A stretch of 64,000 nt of DNA from Mycolicibacterium vulneris (GCF_002104765.1 NZ_NCXM01000004.1:124001-188000), one strand, 5' to 3'. Shown: positions 55,141-63,776, counted from the first letter of the stretch. Translations and numbers: made by a program. Notes: generated by a model from the letters alone, not told the origin.

Positions 55141-55159
55141 TGCCCACATTTTTGCCCAA
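55141..55159. repeat. Left arm-type TGCCCAC repeats
   Basis: TGCCCAC (55141-55147) and TGCCCAA (55153-55159), 12 bp apart, near the left att repeat. They resemble the three 11-bp units near the right att repeat and may be integrase arm-binding sites. Confidence 0.4.
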
Positions 55160-55826
55160 CCCGAATTACTTCCCTGAGCAGGCCGTTGAGATTCAGGGAT
55201 GATCACGGATACGAGTTGGTGGTAGCAGTTAGCGCGAATGCCTCGGGAACCGGGAACGAGTACCCTTTGCATCCGGCCGGCAGCGTCGCCGTTGATCAGG
55301 AGCCGGGCGCGCTGAGGGTCAAGCTCCAAGGGGTCAAGGTCGACGCGCATGACCTCTTCACGGGGGTGAGCAGTGAGCTGGAGCAGCGGCATGAAGGGCT
55401 TCGCGTCGAGATCGGCTGACTGGTGGGTCGGCGTGGGGCTGGCAACCGGAGCCGCAATCCGCACCTAGCCGAGCTTGAGCTCCCGGCATGGGAAGCGTGA
55501 CCAGATCCACGCTCTGCGGAGAGCCGTTCGTGACGCGGAGGATAAGGTGACCGCGCACCTTTGTACAGTGGAGAAGAGTGACATCTGGGACGGGGACTAC
55601 GAGAACCCCGTCTACAATTCCTGACCGGCACCGGCACCGGCTCCAGCGCGTCCACTTCGACCTCGAAGGCCGGGGTAGGCTCCACGGCAGCATCAACATC
55701 GGTGTGGACCGCGACGGCCCGCACCTACCGACGCTTGGCCAGCGCAGCCGCGTGGTTAACGGGGCCGGGGCCCGGTGGTGGAGATGCACTCCTCTAACCA
55801 CTTCCGCATCCGACTGAAGGATTGAC

Positions 55827-55985
55827 GTGCGACTGATTAGCCAGTGCGGCGACTGCGGGGCCGAGAAGCCGTCATGGATGGGTGACCCGCACCGCTGCCC
55901 TCCGAGCCGCATGAACGCGGAGGAGTTCTTCCGCTCCTCGATGTTCTGGTCGTTCGTGTCCCCCATGTGCGGCCCTCGCGGGTGA
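55827..55985 (+). CDS. Small Cys-rich protein in the integrated element
   Basis: A 52-residue frame from the GTG at 55827: QCGDCGAEKPSWMGDPHRC then PPSRMNAEEFFRSSMFWSF. CxxC plus a His-x-Cys segment suggests a zinc-binding knuckle, common among small phage proteins. It starts 1-4 nt after the stop of an upstream short frame (GATTGACGTG). No homologue can be named. Confidence 0.4.
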   Translation: MRLISQCGDCGAEKPSWMGDPHRCPPSRMNAEEFFRSSMFWSFVSPMCGPRG

Positions 55986-56242
55986 CGGTGAGCCACTGTG
56001 CCAGCCGTGCCATGGTCTGAGCTGCGGAAGTGACGCCAGCTCAGCCTCGCTCCGTGCCAGCGGGCCAGCCCTCCCGTCCATTCCTGCCACTCATCGTCTT
56101 TGGCCTTTGCTGACGCCTTGAACCTCCGGCTTCGCGCTCCGCTTGCTGACGTTGGATCTCGCGGTAACCACCGCGCTCGCGCTCGTACCGCTCCGCGGTG
56201 CGCTCGTGCAGTCGAGCACTCCCAACGACTCGGCTACCTTGA

Positions 56243-56521
56243 CCAGCAACGGAGCTTCGGGATCGAGACGGTAGACCGGCGAGGGTCGGACCGTGTATTC
56301 CGACTCCCGGAAGCAAAGACCAGACGGTTGGGTACCAGCTTTTCCCTGAGCACACGATTTACGCTTCGGGCTGGTATCGCTGTCCGTGCGGCTATCTGCG
56401 AGGCCGTGGCACCCGCGTCGGGGACTTCACCGACGAGCCGGGCAAGGTCCAGCTTCTAGAGCAGGCGTGGCGGGTCGCCGACATCCTCGCCGAGGCCGAC
56501 TTCGGTTCGCCCTTCCCCTAG
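56243..56521 (+). pseudogene. Phage-like protein fragment without a start
   Basis: An open frame ending at TAG 56519-56521 reads like a real protein: RPARVGPCIPTPGSKDQTVG, then YQLFPEHTIYASGWYRCPCG and KVQLLEQAWRVADILAEADF. No ATG, GTG or TTG occurs in the open part, and a stop precedes it at about 56240, so the N-terminus is lost. Cys pattern CPCGY suggests metal binding. Family not recognised. Confidence 0.45.
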
Positions 56522-56552
56522 CCGGGAGCCGTTGCTTGGCTAACCGATTCTA

Positions 56553-56765
56553 CTAAGCGTCCTCGAGACGGAAGCCGACCTTTAGCGTCACCTGGAAGTG
56601 TGCGACGGCCCCGTCCTCCAGGTGGCCGCGGACGGACTGCACCTCGAACCAGTCGATTCCGCGTGTCGTCTCTGTCGCTCGGGCCAGCCCGTTGCGGATA
56701 GCCGCGTCGATGCCGTCGGGTGATGTACCGACTATTTCGATTACCCGGTAGGTGTGGTTGGTCAT
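56553..56765 (-). CDS. Dodecin (flavin-binding storage protein)
   Basis: A 70-residue dodecin: begins TNHTYRVIEIVGTSPDGIDA, the conserved Trp of the flavin-stacking site lies in RGIDWFEVQSVRGH, and the end is VTLKVGFRLED. Dodecins form hollow dodecamers that store riboflavin, FMN or CoA. Start ATG 56765 has AAAGGAA upstream. The gene lies inside the att-flanked segment, so it may have been carried in or captured. M. tuberculosis has a dodecin (Rv0379) elsewhere. Confidence 0.93.
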   Translation of the reverse strand: MTNHTYRVIEIVGTSPDGIDAAIRNGLARATETTRGIDWFEVQSVRGHLEDGAVAHFQVTLKVGFRLEDA

Positions 56766-57048
56766 GGCGTTCCTTTCTGCGTTCGGCGGGTGAAGGATAG
56801 TGCTCCGGATACGACAGAGCCCCCACCAGATATGAGTGCCGGGCCGTATTTCGTTGTGGGCGTGTTACCCGTCAGGTCGACCACCAGTAGCTGTATGGCT
56901 GCAGGTCCGCGTCTTCCTTCGACCCGTGCAGCGTGCCCACAAATTGCCCACAAATTGCCCACAGTCACATCTATCACCAGTAATCACCTGTGATGAAGTT
57001 TCGCCTGCTAAACCGGCTTTTCGCCCTCCCCCGCTGGGCCGTCAGGCG
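56766..57048. mobile_element. Right end of the integrated element
   Basis: No gene seen. Three 11-bp units beginning TGCCCAC lie at 56934-56963 (two identical TGCCCACAAAT, one TGCCCACAGTC). These resemble arm-type integrase sites near the right att repeat. Confidence 0.45.
56934..56963. repeat. Right arm-type TGCCCACAAAT repeats
   Basis: Three tandem 11-bp units, about one helical turn each, 86 bp inside the right att repeat. Confidence 0.5.
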
Positions 57049-57072
57049 AGTTCAATCCTGACAGGGGGCTCT
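57049..57072 (+). repeat. Right att repeat
   Basis: An exact 24-bp copy of the tRNA-Thr 3' end (see 55045-55068). No other tRNA structure is present here, so this is the displaced original or duplicated 3' end. Confidence 0.8.
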
Positions 57073-57101
57073 GCCTTTCAGTCTTGGACGGACCCGCCTG
57101 C

Positions 57102-58988
57102 CTACATGCGATCGAGCGAACGGAAATCGGGGGCTCCGAACCACCGCTTGGCAAGGTCTACCCTCGCATCATTAATGACGTTCTCGGAGGAGCCGTCCCG
57201 GATCGCGATCTGCAGCAGCCCGTAGTAAGCCCAACCGTTTCCCGGAAAAGTCCCCGTCGGCATCTCGCCGGGACCGGCACCCTTGCCTTTCAGGCTCTCC
57301 AATAGCAGGTCCTTGGCCCAGGCCAGATACGCCGCAGCCGCCGCGGGACCTTCGGCGTCCGCCCTCCGGATCAGGATCGAGGCCAGCGTCTGGCGCGCGG
57401 GGTACGGCCACAAGGGCGGCTCGTCGTACTTCAGCTTGTCTTGGATATCGACAGCGTCGTTTGCATCGTCAACCGCAGCGCGCCAATTACCCTTCGCGGC
57501 CTCCACCCGGGCGTGACCCAGGTGACGAAGGATCGCGGCCAGGCACAGGCTGGGTTTCGGAAGTTCGATCCGTAGGTCGCAGCTCGCGTTCGGTTTGCCC
57601 TTGTCCGATACGTACTTACGATATTGGGCAACGTCGGTATCCAAACTATCGGTCGACGGCTGAGGTTTTCGATCCCAGATGTCCGCCATGAGTTGAGTAA
57701 AATCGTAGGCAATGTTGGCGAACGGCTGCCGATTGATAGTATCGGGTTTCTTGAAGTTGCGAATATCTGCCGGACTGGAAAAGTTCAGCTTTGTCAAGTA
57801 ATAAGCGGCTTTGTACTCGTCCGCGCGGAATCCGTTCGCTTTGTCCGGTAACGAGTCAAGCAGCTTCTGCGCGTAACTTTTTATGTCGTCGTCTTCGTCA
57901 CCGCTCAATGCTGCGGCGGCGAGTATGAAATGTATATTGTGAAGGTAATATCCGTATCGGTAGCGGTCGCCATCCGGTCGATATAAATTCGGCTCCGTCG
58001 CGAAATATCTGTCATCCGCAGCAGTAGCTTCTTTGTTGGCCCTGATCGCGTTCCGCATGTCTCCCGTGCGGAAATAGATGTGCGACGGCATGTGAACCAA
58101 ATGACCCGAATTCGGCGCCAACGGCGCCAACCAGTCTGCGTATTGCCTGGCCGCGGCCGGCGTGCGCGACTGCTCCATCAGGTGGATATACCAGTGGATG
58201 GGGCCCTCGTTTCGCGGGGATTGGACTAAGTTCAAAGCCTTCTTGAGATACTGCTGCGTCTCCAGGATCCGCTGATCGACTGGCTGGCCGTTGTCCCAAT
58301 AAGCCCATGCCGTGATGTTCATCGCAGCGTCGGCGAGGAGGGTTATGGCGGTGGGGGCGTCGCTGCCGAACTCATCCACCACTTCCTTCATCCCGTGATA
58401 ATAGGCTTCGTTGCGATCCCTCTGACATTTCCAGGGCGGGTCAGACTTTCCGCAATCCCGATAGCGGTCCGACAGCGCGTGGATGATTTTCCAGTCTTCG
58501 AGATTCGGTTTTTCTTGGGTGGCACGGCCGAGCGCATCATTCGCCGCATCTCGGTCGGGCTCCGATTGTTTACCCAGGTTGAGATCCACTCCTAACACCA
58601 GCGCTTGAGCCCAATAGCATGCCGAGCACGGAGTTCCGTTGTCCTCGGCCTCCTGGGCCGCTTTTTTGAATGCGCGATATGCTTCGCGGTTGTTGAAACC
58701 GAAGTAGAATCGCAGGCCCTGATCAAAGTAATCCTGCGCCCACGGCACGTACCAATGTGCGCTTCCGATGTAGGAATACAACGGGGGATCAGGATCATTC
58801 TTTGTTAAATTAACCAAAGGACAGGGCTCGGTCGCCATCGCCATGGCGTCCATACCGTCATCCGTATCCATGTCGGTAGCAGCGGCCCCACAGGTATCTG
58901 TCGGTTCGCAGGAGGGGGAGCATGCGCCGACTGTCAAAATGACGATAATCGCGACTGCCGCCAATTTGTTGCGGAATAGATTGAACAT
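57102..58988 (-). CDS. TPR-containing lipoprotein of unknown function, possibly acquired
   Basis: A 628-residue lipoprotein: MFNLFRNKLAAVAIIVILTV then GAC lipobox (Cys23). The body has tetratricopeptide-like helical pairs: YFDQGLRFYFGFNNREAYRAF, KALNLVQSPRNEGPIHWYIH, HMPSHIYFRTGDMRNAIRAN and ALSGDEDDDIKSYAQKLLDSL. The 'hits' style HWYIHLMEQS and HMPSHIYFRTGD motifs occur in a family of secreted TPR proteins in proteobacteria. The gene is visibly AT-richer than its neighbours, with codons such as AAA, TAT and AAT, and sits beside the right att repeat, so transfer from another genus is likely. Function unknown. Confidence 0.8.
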   Translation of the reverse strand: MFNLFRNKLAAVAIIVILTVGACSPSCEPTDTCGAAATDMDTDDGMDAMAMATEPCPLVNLTKNDPDPPLYSYIGSAHWYVPWAQDYFDQGLRFYFGFNNREAYRAFKKAAQEAEDNGTPCSACYWAQALVLGVDLNLGKQSEPDRDAANDALGRATQEKPNLEDWKIIHALSDRYRDCGKSDPPWKCQRDRNEAYYHGMKEVVDEFGSDAPTAITLLADAAMNITAWAYWDNGQPVDQRILETQQYLKKALNLVQSPRNEGPIHWYIHLMEQSRTPAAARQYADWLAPLAPNSGHLVHMPSHIYFRTGDMRNAIRANKEATAADDRYFATEPNLYRPDGDRYRYGYYLHNIHFILAAAALSGDEDDDIKSYAQKLLDSLPDKANGFRADEYKAAYYLTKLNFSSPADIRNFKKPDTINRQPFANIAYDFTQLMADIWDRKPQPSTDSLDTDVAQYRKYVSDKGKPNASCDLRIELPKPSLCLAAILRHLGHARVEAAKGNWRAAVDDANDAVDIQDKLKYDEPPLWPYPARQTLASILIRRADAEGPAAAAAYLAWAKDLLLESLKGKGAGPGEMPTGTFPGNGWAYYGLLQIAIRDGSSENVINDARVDLAKRWFGAPDFRSLDRM

Positions 58989-59143
58989 GATTTCCCCCGT
59001 ACCATGCCGCCAAAATGATCGGGACGAACGGCATTTTATTCTGCAGAGGAGACGCGGCGCGGCAATATGACGGAAGCGGTGCGCGGAAATCCGCCCGCTG
59101 GACGGGTGAGCCTTCGGCCGGGCAGGAGGCGGTGTGACCCGGG

Positions 59144-59929
59144 TTACGGGTGACCCGGGATGGCGTCCAGACCGCCTTGGATGTCATGCAGATTCCCCTG
59201 GATGCCTTGCAGGTTTCGCTCGATGGCCTGCAGATCGGAGAGCGCGTTCTGATCGGCCTGTGAGATCTGGTTCGAGGCCGCAGCGCGCGATTGAGGGCAG
59301 TACGCGACGATGGCGCCCGCCGTGACGGCGGTGCTCTGATTGGCGTCCCAGATCGAGTTCCGCTGCACGAACCCGACCGCATCGGCGAAGTTGGGCTGGT
59401 GCGCCAGGAAGTCGCAGACCGCGTGTCCCTGGTTCGTCACGTATTCCTGACTGGGGACGGGCACACCCTCCTGCTTCAACGCGGCGACGAACGCCGAGTC
59501 GGCGACGTTGACTGCCGGAGCGGAGGCCTTCGGCACGACCGGTGCGGACGGCGCTGTCGATGGCGGGGAGTCCTCCGACTCTGCCGACAAATCCTGGCGG
59601 TGGAGCGCGAACATCACCACCACCGCGGAGACCACGGCCACCAGAGACAGCGGTAGCGCCGCGAACAGACCCAGCCGACGCAGCGTGGCCGCCTTCCGGC
59701 GCCGAGACGCGAGGACACCGGTTTTCCCGTCGCGCGACGCGGCGGCGGCAGCCTCGGTCTCCCAGTCATCGAACGCACCCGGCTCGGACGACCCCGCGCC
59801 ATGGGCCAAGATCTCGTCGAGCAGCGCATCGGCCTCTAGGGACGACGGCCGACCGCCCTGCTCGCGGATCGCTTGGCGCCGCAGCGCGATGAGCCGCAAC
59901 TCCGAGTCGATCTTCTCGCGGTCGCGCAT
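59144..59929 (-). CDS. Membrane-anchored DUF732-domain protein
   Basis: A 261-residue protein. A charged cytosolic N-terminus (EKIDSELRLIALRRQAIREQ) is followed by a single TM at about 86-108 (LGLFAALPLSLVAVVSAVVV) and a Pro/Ser/Ala linker. The DUF732-type domain covers about 140-215: FVAALKQEGVPVPSQEYVTN, HAVCDFLAHQP and AIVAYCPQS with two Cys. The last 40 residues repeat ALSDLQAIERNLQGIQGNLH-like helical units. DUF732 proteins are secreted or surface-bound in mycobacteria; function unknown. It is divergent from the transglycosylase gene. Confidence 0.82.
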   Translation of the reverse strand: MRDREKIDSELRLIALRRQAIREQGGRPSSLEADALLDEILAHGAGSSEPGAFDDWETEAAAAASRDGKTGVLASRRRKAATLRRLGLFAALPLSLVAVVSAVVVMFALHRQDLSAESEDSPPSTAPSAPVVPKASAPAVNVADSAFVAALKQEGVPVPSQEYVTNQGHAVCDFLAHQPNFADAVGFVQRNSIWDANQSTAVTAGAIVAYCPQSRAAASNQISQADQNALSDLQAIERNLQGIQGNLHDIQGGLDAIPGHP

Positions 59930-60083
59930 ATCAATCAGTTTGAGAGCACCGCGCGAATGTCACAACCACCGGTGAACAAAAGACCGTCACCACGTTGAAG
60001 TCACCCGGTCCGATGCGACAGACTCGCGATGAACCAACCAACCGGAGCCGGGGGATGCGAGGCAATGGACGGACGTCATCACC

Positions 60084-61031
60084 GTGAGCCGTGACCGGCG
60101 CGCCGCGCCACTCGTCGTCGGCGCGATCGTGTTCGCGCTCGTCGGGTGTTCGGCGCCGCACCCGACGGCGATAACCGGCCCGACCACGTCCGCACGAGTT
60201 CCCGCGGCGCCGGCGCCGACGACACGCATGGTGCCCGCCGACGCGGGAACGCCCGGTGGCGCGCAGCCGCGACTGGCGTCGGACCCCGCGCAGCTGGCCG
60301 ACGACCTCGTCGCCGACGAGCGAGCGCTGCGCGATCCGGGGGCAGCCGAGCCCGCGTTGACGGCGGCGGCGCATCGCGAACAGGCGGCCTACCGCGCCAT
60401 CGGACGCCACCCCGAATGGGACGCCACCACGCGCCCGCGCATCCCGCCGGGACTGGTCGATGTCTACGACCGCAACGTCGACGCCCGTCGCCAACTCACC
60501 GCGTTGACCCAGGTGCGAGATGCCCTGCCGGCGTGGCGGATCGAGCCGCCGGCGCCGGCCGACGTGCTGATGAACTACTACCACCAGGCGGAAGCGGAAT
60601 CCGGCGTCAGCTGGAACTACCTGGCCGCGATCAACTTCGTCGAGAGCCGCTTCGGCAGCATCGTCGGCGCGAGCACCGCCGGCGCCCAGGGACCCATGCA
60701 GTTCCTGCCCTCGACGTTCGCCGGCTACGGCCAGGGCGGCGACATCCATTCACCCCACGACAGCATCCTGGCGGCGGGCCGCTTCCTGGCCGCCAATGGC
60801 TTCGCGAACGACCATGATCACGCCATCTACGGCTACAACCATGCCGGCGAATACGTGCGCGCGGTCGACCAATACGCGGCACTGATTGCCGCCGATCCCG
60901 CGACGTTTGCCGCGTTCTACCGGTGGGACGTCTACTGCCTGACGACGGCCGGCGACGTGCTGCTGCCCATCGGCTACGACGAGGCGTCACCGATCCCGGC
61001 AGCCGCGTACGTGGCGGCCCACCCGCAGTAG
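60084..61031 (+). CDS. Lipoprotein lytic transglycosylase (SLT/resuscitation-like)
   Basis: A 315-residue lipoprotein: VSRDRRAAPLVVGAIVFALV-GC lipobox (Cys22), a Pro/Thr linker, and an SLT-type domain from about 165. Catalytic Glu is probably in AINFVESRFGSIVG; further family blocks are GPMQFLPSTFAGYGQGGDI and AIYGYNHAGEYVRAVDQYA. It would cleave peptidoglycan glycan strands at the cell surface. Start GTG 60084. Mycobacterial relatives assist cell-wall turnover and growth resumption. Confidence 0.9.
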   Translation: MSRDRRAAPLVVGAIVFALVGCSAPHPTAITGPTTSARVPAAPAPTTRMVPADAGTPGGAQPRLASDPAQLADDLVADERALRDPGAAEPALTAAAHREQAAYRAIGRHPEWDATTRPRIPPGLVDVYDRNVDARRQLTALTQVRDALPAWRIEPPAPADVLMNYYHQAEAESGVSWNYLAAINFVESRFGSIVGASTAGAQGPMQFLPSTFAGYGQGGDIHSPHDSILAAGRFLAANGFANDHDHAIYGYNHAGEYVRAVDQYAALIAADPATFAAFYRWDVYCLTTAGDVLLPIGYDEASPIPAAAYVAAHPQ

Positions 61032-61044
61032 CGCGGGTGCGCGC

Positions 61045-61284
61045 TCAGAGGTACTTGCGGGCGATGTCCTGTAGGTGCGACTGCACGTCTTGACCGGTGG
61101 CCTTCTCGAGTCTGACCACGAGCTCGCCCGCGAGATTGACGAAGCCCATCAGCAGCATCAGGTCGCCGTCGGGCTCGTCGAGCACGTTCTCGACCAGCCG
61201 GCTCCAGGTGAACTCAGGGCCGCCGTCGGACGACCAAGCCGTCATGACGTCGATGGCTCGGCGAACGTTTTCTCTCACGTCCAT
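61045..61284 (-). CDS. Small conserved helical protein, unknown
   Basis: A 79-residue protein from ATG 61284: MDVRENVRRAIDVMTAWSSD, then LVENVLDEPDGDLMLLMGFV and QDVQSHLQDIARKYL. Predicted all-helical. A longer reading back to 61392 adds Pro/Ala-rich sequence and is less likely. No known domain recognised. It is convergent with the transglycosylase gene (14 bp apart). Confidence 0.6.
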   Translation of the reverse strand: MDVRENVRRAIDVMTAWSSDGGPEFTWSRLVENVLDEPDGDLMLLMGFVNLAGELVVRLEKATGQDVQSHLQDIARKYL

Positions 61285-61395
61285 CCCCGGAGCCTGCCAT
61301 GCCGGCGACTCCGCCGCAGGGTCGAGAAAACGCCCCGGAGACGCGTCAGCGGGCGCGCCGAAGAACGGCTGCGCCCGCTGACACTGGATCAACGA

Positions 61396-62409
61396 TCAGT
61401 AGAGCGGCACCCACACACCGAAGAACCAGTAGCCCCAGCCCCCGTACTGCCAGTTGAAGACCGGGATGACGGTAAAGGTGTTGTAGTTGAAGGGTCCGAA
61501 GTCTGCCCGCGCCGCCGCGACATCACGAGGCGGCCCGTCCCACGGCCGGTTCCAGCCTCCGGGAGGCGGCGGACCGTTCCAGCCCCCAGGAGGCGGCGGG
61601 CCCTCCCAGTGTGGCGGCGGGTGACCGGGAGCCGGGCCGTCGTTCCAGCCGTAGCCGTGCTCGCGCGGCGGCGGTGGCGCCCCGTGGCCCACGATGCTGA
61701 ACTGGACATCCGGGCCCGCGGGACCGCCGATCTGAGCGCTGGCGGTGACCACGTCGTGGCGCGGGATGTACGGCGGGTGCGGCGGCTGCGTGGCCGGCGG
61801 ATTCAGCGCCTGGTACCGCTGCCGGTTGTTCGGCGGCGGGTTCTGGTTCGCCGGCGCATTGGTCTGCCCGCCCTGCGTCGGGGGGTTCTGGCCATGCTCG
61901 TTGGGTGGGTTGTTCTGCCCGCCCTGCGGCGGGTTTTGCCCGTGCTCGTTCGGAGGATTGTTCTGCCCCGTCTGCGGCGGGTACTGCCCGTGCTGGTTGG
62001 GCTGCGGGGTGTTCTCGCCACCCTGTGGCGGGTTGTTCTGACCGCCCTGCGGCGGCGGATTGTTGTGTCCACCCTGCGGTGGGTTGTTCTCCCCGCCCTG
62101 CGGCGGGTTGTTCTGGCCACCCTGCGGGGGGTTGTTCTGCCCACCCTGCGCAGGCGGACTGTTGTGTCCGCCCTGCGGCGGAGTGTTTCCACCCGCCTGC
62201 TGGCCGCCTGGGGCGCCGCCCGGCTGCCCACCGGGCCCGCCGCCCGGCCCACCGGGGTTGCCCCCGCCGCCGCCACCGCCGTGGCAGTTCGGGCACGGAG
62301 GCGGCGGGTCGAGTGGAGCGGAGTAGGCCGACCCGGCGTTCAGGGTCGCCGCGGAGATGCTCAGGCCAGCGGCCAACGCGGCGGCGCTGACAACACGTTT
62401 CATAGACAT
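61396..62409 (-). CDS. Secreted Pro/Gln/Asn-rich repeat protein
   Basis: A 337-residue exported protein. A signal peptide (KRVVSAAALAAGLSISAATLN, cleavage near AYSA) precedes a Gly/Pro region, then about 110 residues of imperfect PPQGGQNN repeats (75-184), a Pro-rich linker with PPPPGGW repeats, and a conserved aromatic C-terminus (NYNTFTVIPVFNWQYGGWGYW, then FFGVWVPLY). The aromatic tail is shared by several mycobacterial secreted proteins often labelled chitin-binding; that activity is not proven here. GAGGGGAC precedes ATG 62409; ATG 62403 is an alternative. Probably cell-wall associated. Confidence 0.75.
   Translation of the reverse strand: MSMKRVVSAAALAAGLSISAATLNAGSAYSAPLDPPPPCPNCHGGGGGGGNPGGPGGGPGGQPGGAPGGQQAGGNTPPQGGHNSPPAQGGQNNPPQGGQNNPPQGGENNPPQGGHNNPPPQGGQNNPPQGGENTPQPNQHGQYPPQTGQNNPPNEHGQNPPQGGQNNPPNEHGQNPPTQGGQTNAPANQNPPPNNRQRYQALNPPATQPPHPPYIPRHDVVTASAQIGGPAGPDVQFSIVGHGAPPPPREHGYGWNDGPAPGHPPPHWEGPPPPGGWNGPPPPGGWNRPWDGPPRDVAAARADFGPFNYNTFTVIPVFNWQYGGWGYWFFGVWVPLY
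61858..62187 (-). repeat. Tandem PPQGGQNN-encoding repeats
   Basis: A run of imperfect 8-residue (24-bp) units, consensus PPQGGQNN with variants GGHNN, GGENN, GQNPPNEHGQ. This tract can change length by slippage and may vary between strains. Confidence 0.75.
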
Positions 62410-62443
62410 AGCTGCGTCCCCTCTTGGGAATTATCGGCCTGCA

Positions 62444-62923
62444 CTACGGGCAGGTGAGATCCAACTCGAATGGCTTGGTTACCTGCTGCGGTTGCTGCGG
62501 GTTGCTCGTGTCGGTGCCGGTAGCGGTCCCCTTGATCGCCCAGTCCTTGCCGTTGACCGCGGCCCCGGCGCTGCCGCTTTGGTTGGGGGCGGCGTCGGAG
62601 AAACCGAGTGCGACGCCGTTGACGGTGCCCAGTCCGACGGAGTGCACCAGCGGTGGATTGCCGTTGCTGACCACGGCACCGAGGCCGTTTGTCGGGTCAC
62701 CGATGCCGATGGTGATGTTGTCCCCCGCGGCGTTGCAGGTGACCTGCCCGCTGATGTTTTGATTCTGCCCGTCGACGGTGAGCACCGGACCCGAACCCGA
62801 CGCGGCCGCCGCAGCTGACGACGAACCCGACGACCCGGTACTCGACTTGTTGCTCGAACATCCGGCGCTGGCCGCGACCACCAGGGCCACCCCGGCTACG
62901 CCGACCACGATCCCACGCTTCAC
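62444..62923 (-). CDS. LpqH-like 19-kDa lipoprotein antigen
   Basis: A 159-residue lipoprotein with signal MKRGIVVGVAGVALVVAASA-GC, lipobox Cys22, followed by a Ser/Ala-rich linker and a domain matching LpqH: VDGQNQNISGQVTCNAAGDN, LVHSVGLGTVNGVALGFSDA and FELDLTC with two Cys. LpqH (Rv3763) is a TLR2 agonist on the cell surface. This copy is outside that position, so it is probably a paralogue. Role in host interaction is inferred from the family. Confidence 0.87.
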   Translation of the reverse strand: MKRGIVVGVAGVALVVAASAGCSSNKSSTGSSGSSSAAAAASGSGPVLTVDGQNQNISGQVTCNAAGDNITIGIGDPTNGLGAVVSNGNPPLVHSVGLGTVNGVALGFSDAAPNQSGSAGAAVNGKDWAIKGTATGTDTSNPQQPQQVTKPFELDLTCP

Positions 62924-63107
62924 TACTGCTTCCCTTCGTGTCGCTGGTTCCGCTGCCTCTTTACGTCGGCCGCGTCAACACAGGTGGACTACCTGGTCCC
63001 TGCGGGCCGACACGTTGCGGCCGGTCCACTTGTACCCGATACCCGAGAATTGCAAACGCTACGTTACGTGCCCCTGGCCGGCCTGGTCACCAGTCCGCGA
63101 GCGCTTT
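62924..63107. promoter_or_regulatory. Gap upstream of the LpqH-like gene
   Basis: No gene seen. The gap lies between the LpqH-like start and the stop of the next gene on the same strand. No clear hairpin terminator or -10 box was identified. Confidence 0.25.
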
Positions 63108-63776
63108 TCACGGAAGCACCCGAAGCCCCCACTTGCCCAGCAGCGGATTGATGAGCATGAAGTAGGTCGTGTAGTCATCACCGTCGGGCGATGACATTAA
63201 CAGGCCGACCGCGCTGACGGTGCCGTCCGGGTTCATCACGAAACCGGGACTGCCGCTGTCGCCGTCCAGGCTGAACACGCTGGCTTCGACGACGTCACCA
63301 TGGATGCCTTTGATGGCGCCACACGTCTCACCGGTTACGGCGCCGATCTTGCAGAACGGCATGCCGACCTGAATCTGCTGGCGACTCAACACATCCCGAA
63401 CCTGATACCTGCCGCCGACGTCACCCACCGGCATGCCGACACTGGGCTCCAGGCGGATGATCGCGGCGTCGCGCTTATCGCCGTCGTGCTCGCTGGCGGA
63501 GATCCGGCCCAGCGGGGCGTCGTTACCGTACGTCCATTCGCTGCCGTCGTGCGCGTCGCAGTGCCCGCTGGTCATCAGGTAGTAACTGCCGTCGGATCCC
63601 TGCGCCGCGAATCCGGCTGTGCACCTGCCGGATTCGTGATCGACACCGATGCCCGGCGAGGGCGGCGGCGACGGCAGAGCCGGCGGCGGCGCTGCCAGAG
63701 CGGTTTTCGCTGTGGCTGTCGCGGTCACCATCACCGCTCCCAAGAGCCCCAACCCCCGCAACCACGGTATGGTCAC
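63108..63776 (-). CDS. Secreted trypsin-like serine protease
   Basis: A 222-residue exported protein starting at the GTG at 63776 (GGAGGGGGAC upstream), with signal peptide (WLRGLGLLGAVMVTATATAK, cleavage near ALAA) and a Pro-rich mature start. S1-type triad: His in LMTSGHCDAHDG, Asp in KRDAAIIRL, and Ser in SLDGDSGSPGFV. Two Cys pairs (RCTAGF/GHCD and FCKIG/TCGAI) could form disulfides. Likely a cell-envelope or secreted protease related to streptogrisin-like enzymes. Substrate unknown. Confidence 0.85.
   Translation of the reverse strand: MTIPWLRGLGLLGAVMVTATATAKTALAAPPPALPSPPPSPGIGVDHESGRCTAGFAAQGSDGSYYLMTSGHCDAHDGSEWTYGNDAPLGRISASEHDGDKRDAAIIRLEPSVGMPVGDVGGRYQVRDVLSRQQIQVGMPFCKIGAVTGETCGAIKGIHGDVVEASVFSLDGDSGSPGFVMNPDGTVSAVGLLMSSPDGDDYTTYFMLINPLLGKWGLRVLP

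Larger units (their letters stand above)
55069..56552. mobile_element. Decayed interior of a ~2-kb integrated element
   Basis: Between the two att repeats this 1.5-kb part contains no intact recognisable integrase. Traces of coding sequence: a frame around 55200-55419 (LVVAVSANASGTGNEYPL...), a 52-residue Cys-rich frame (55827-55985), and a C-terminal fragment at 56243-56521. TGCCCAC repeats (55141-55159) resemble those at the other end. Reading frames are broken and overlap on both strands, so gene calls here are uncertain. Origin from a mycobacteriophage or satellite element is inference. Confidence 0.55.

Noticed and set aside
55358..55817. Several frames of 80-210 codons in the left half of the integrated element
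   Set aside because: They overlap each other on both strands and show no recognisable motif or consistent start.
56041..56355. Charged minus-strand frame in the integrated element (RLHERTAERYERERGGYREI)
   Set aside because: Arg/Glu-rich and antisense to a more protein-like plus-strand fragment. It could be a coiled-coil phage protein, but the evidence is too weak to call.
61858..62187. Possible CRISPR array because of regular 24-bp repeats
   Set aside because: Units are contiguous without unique spacers and encode an in-frame PPQGGQNN protein repeat.
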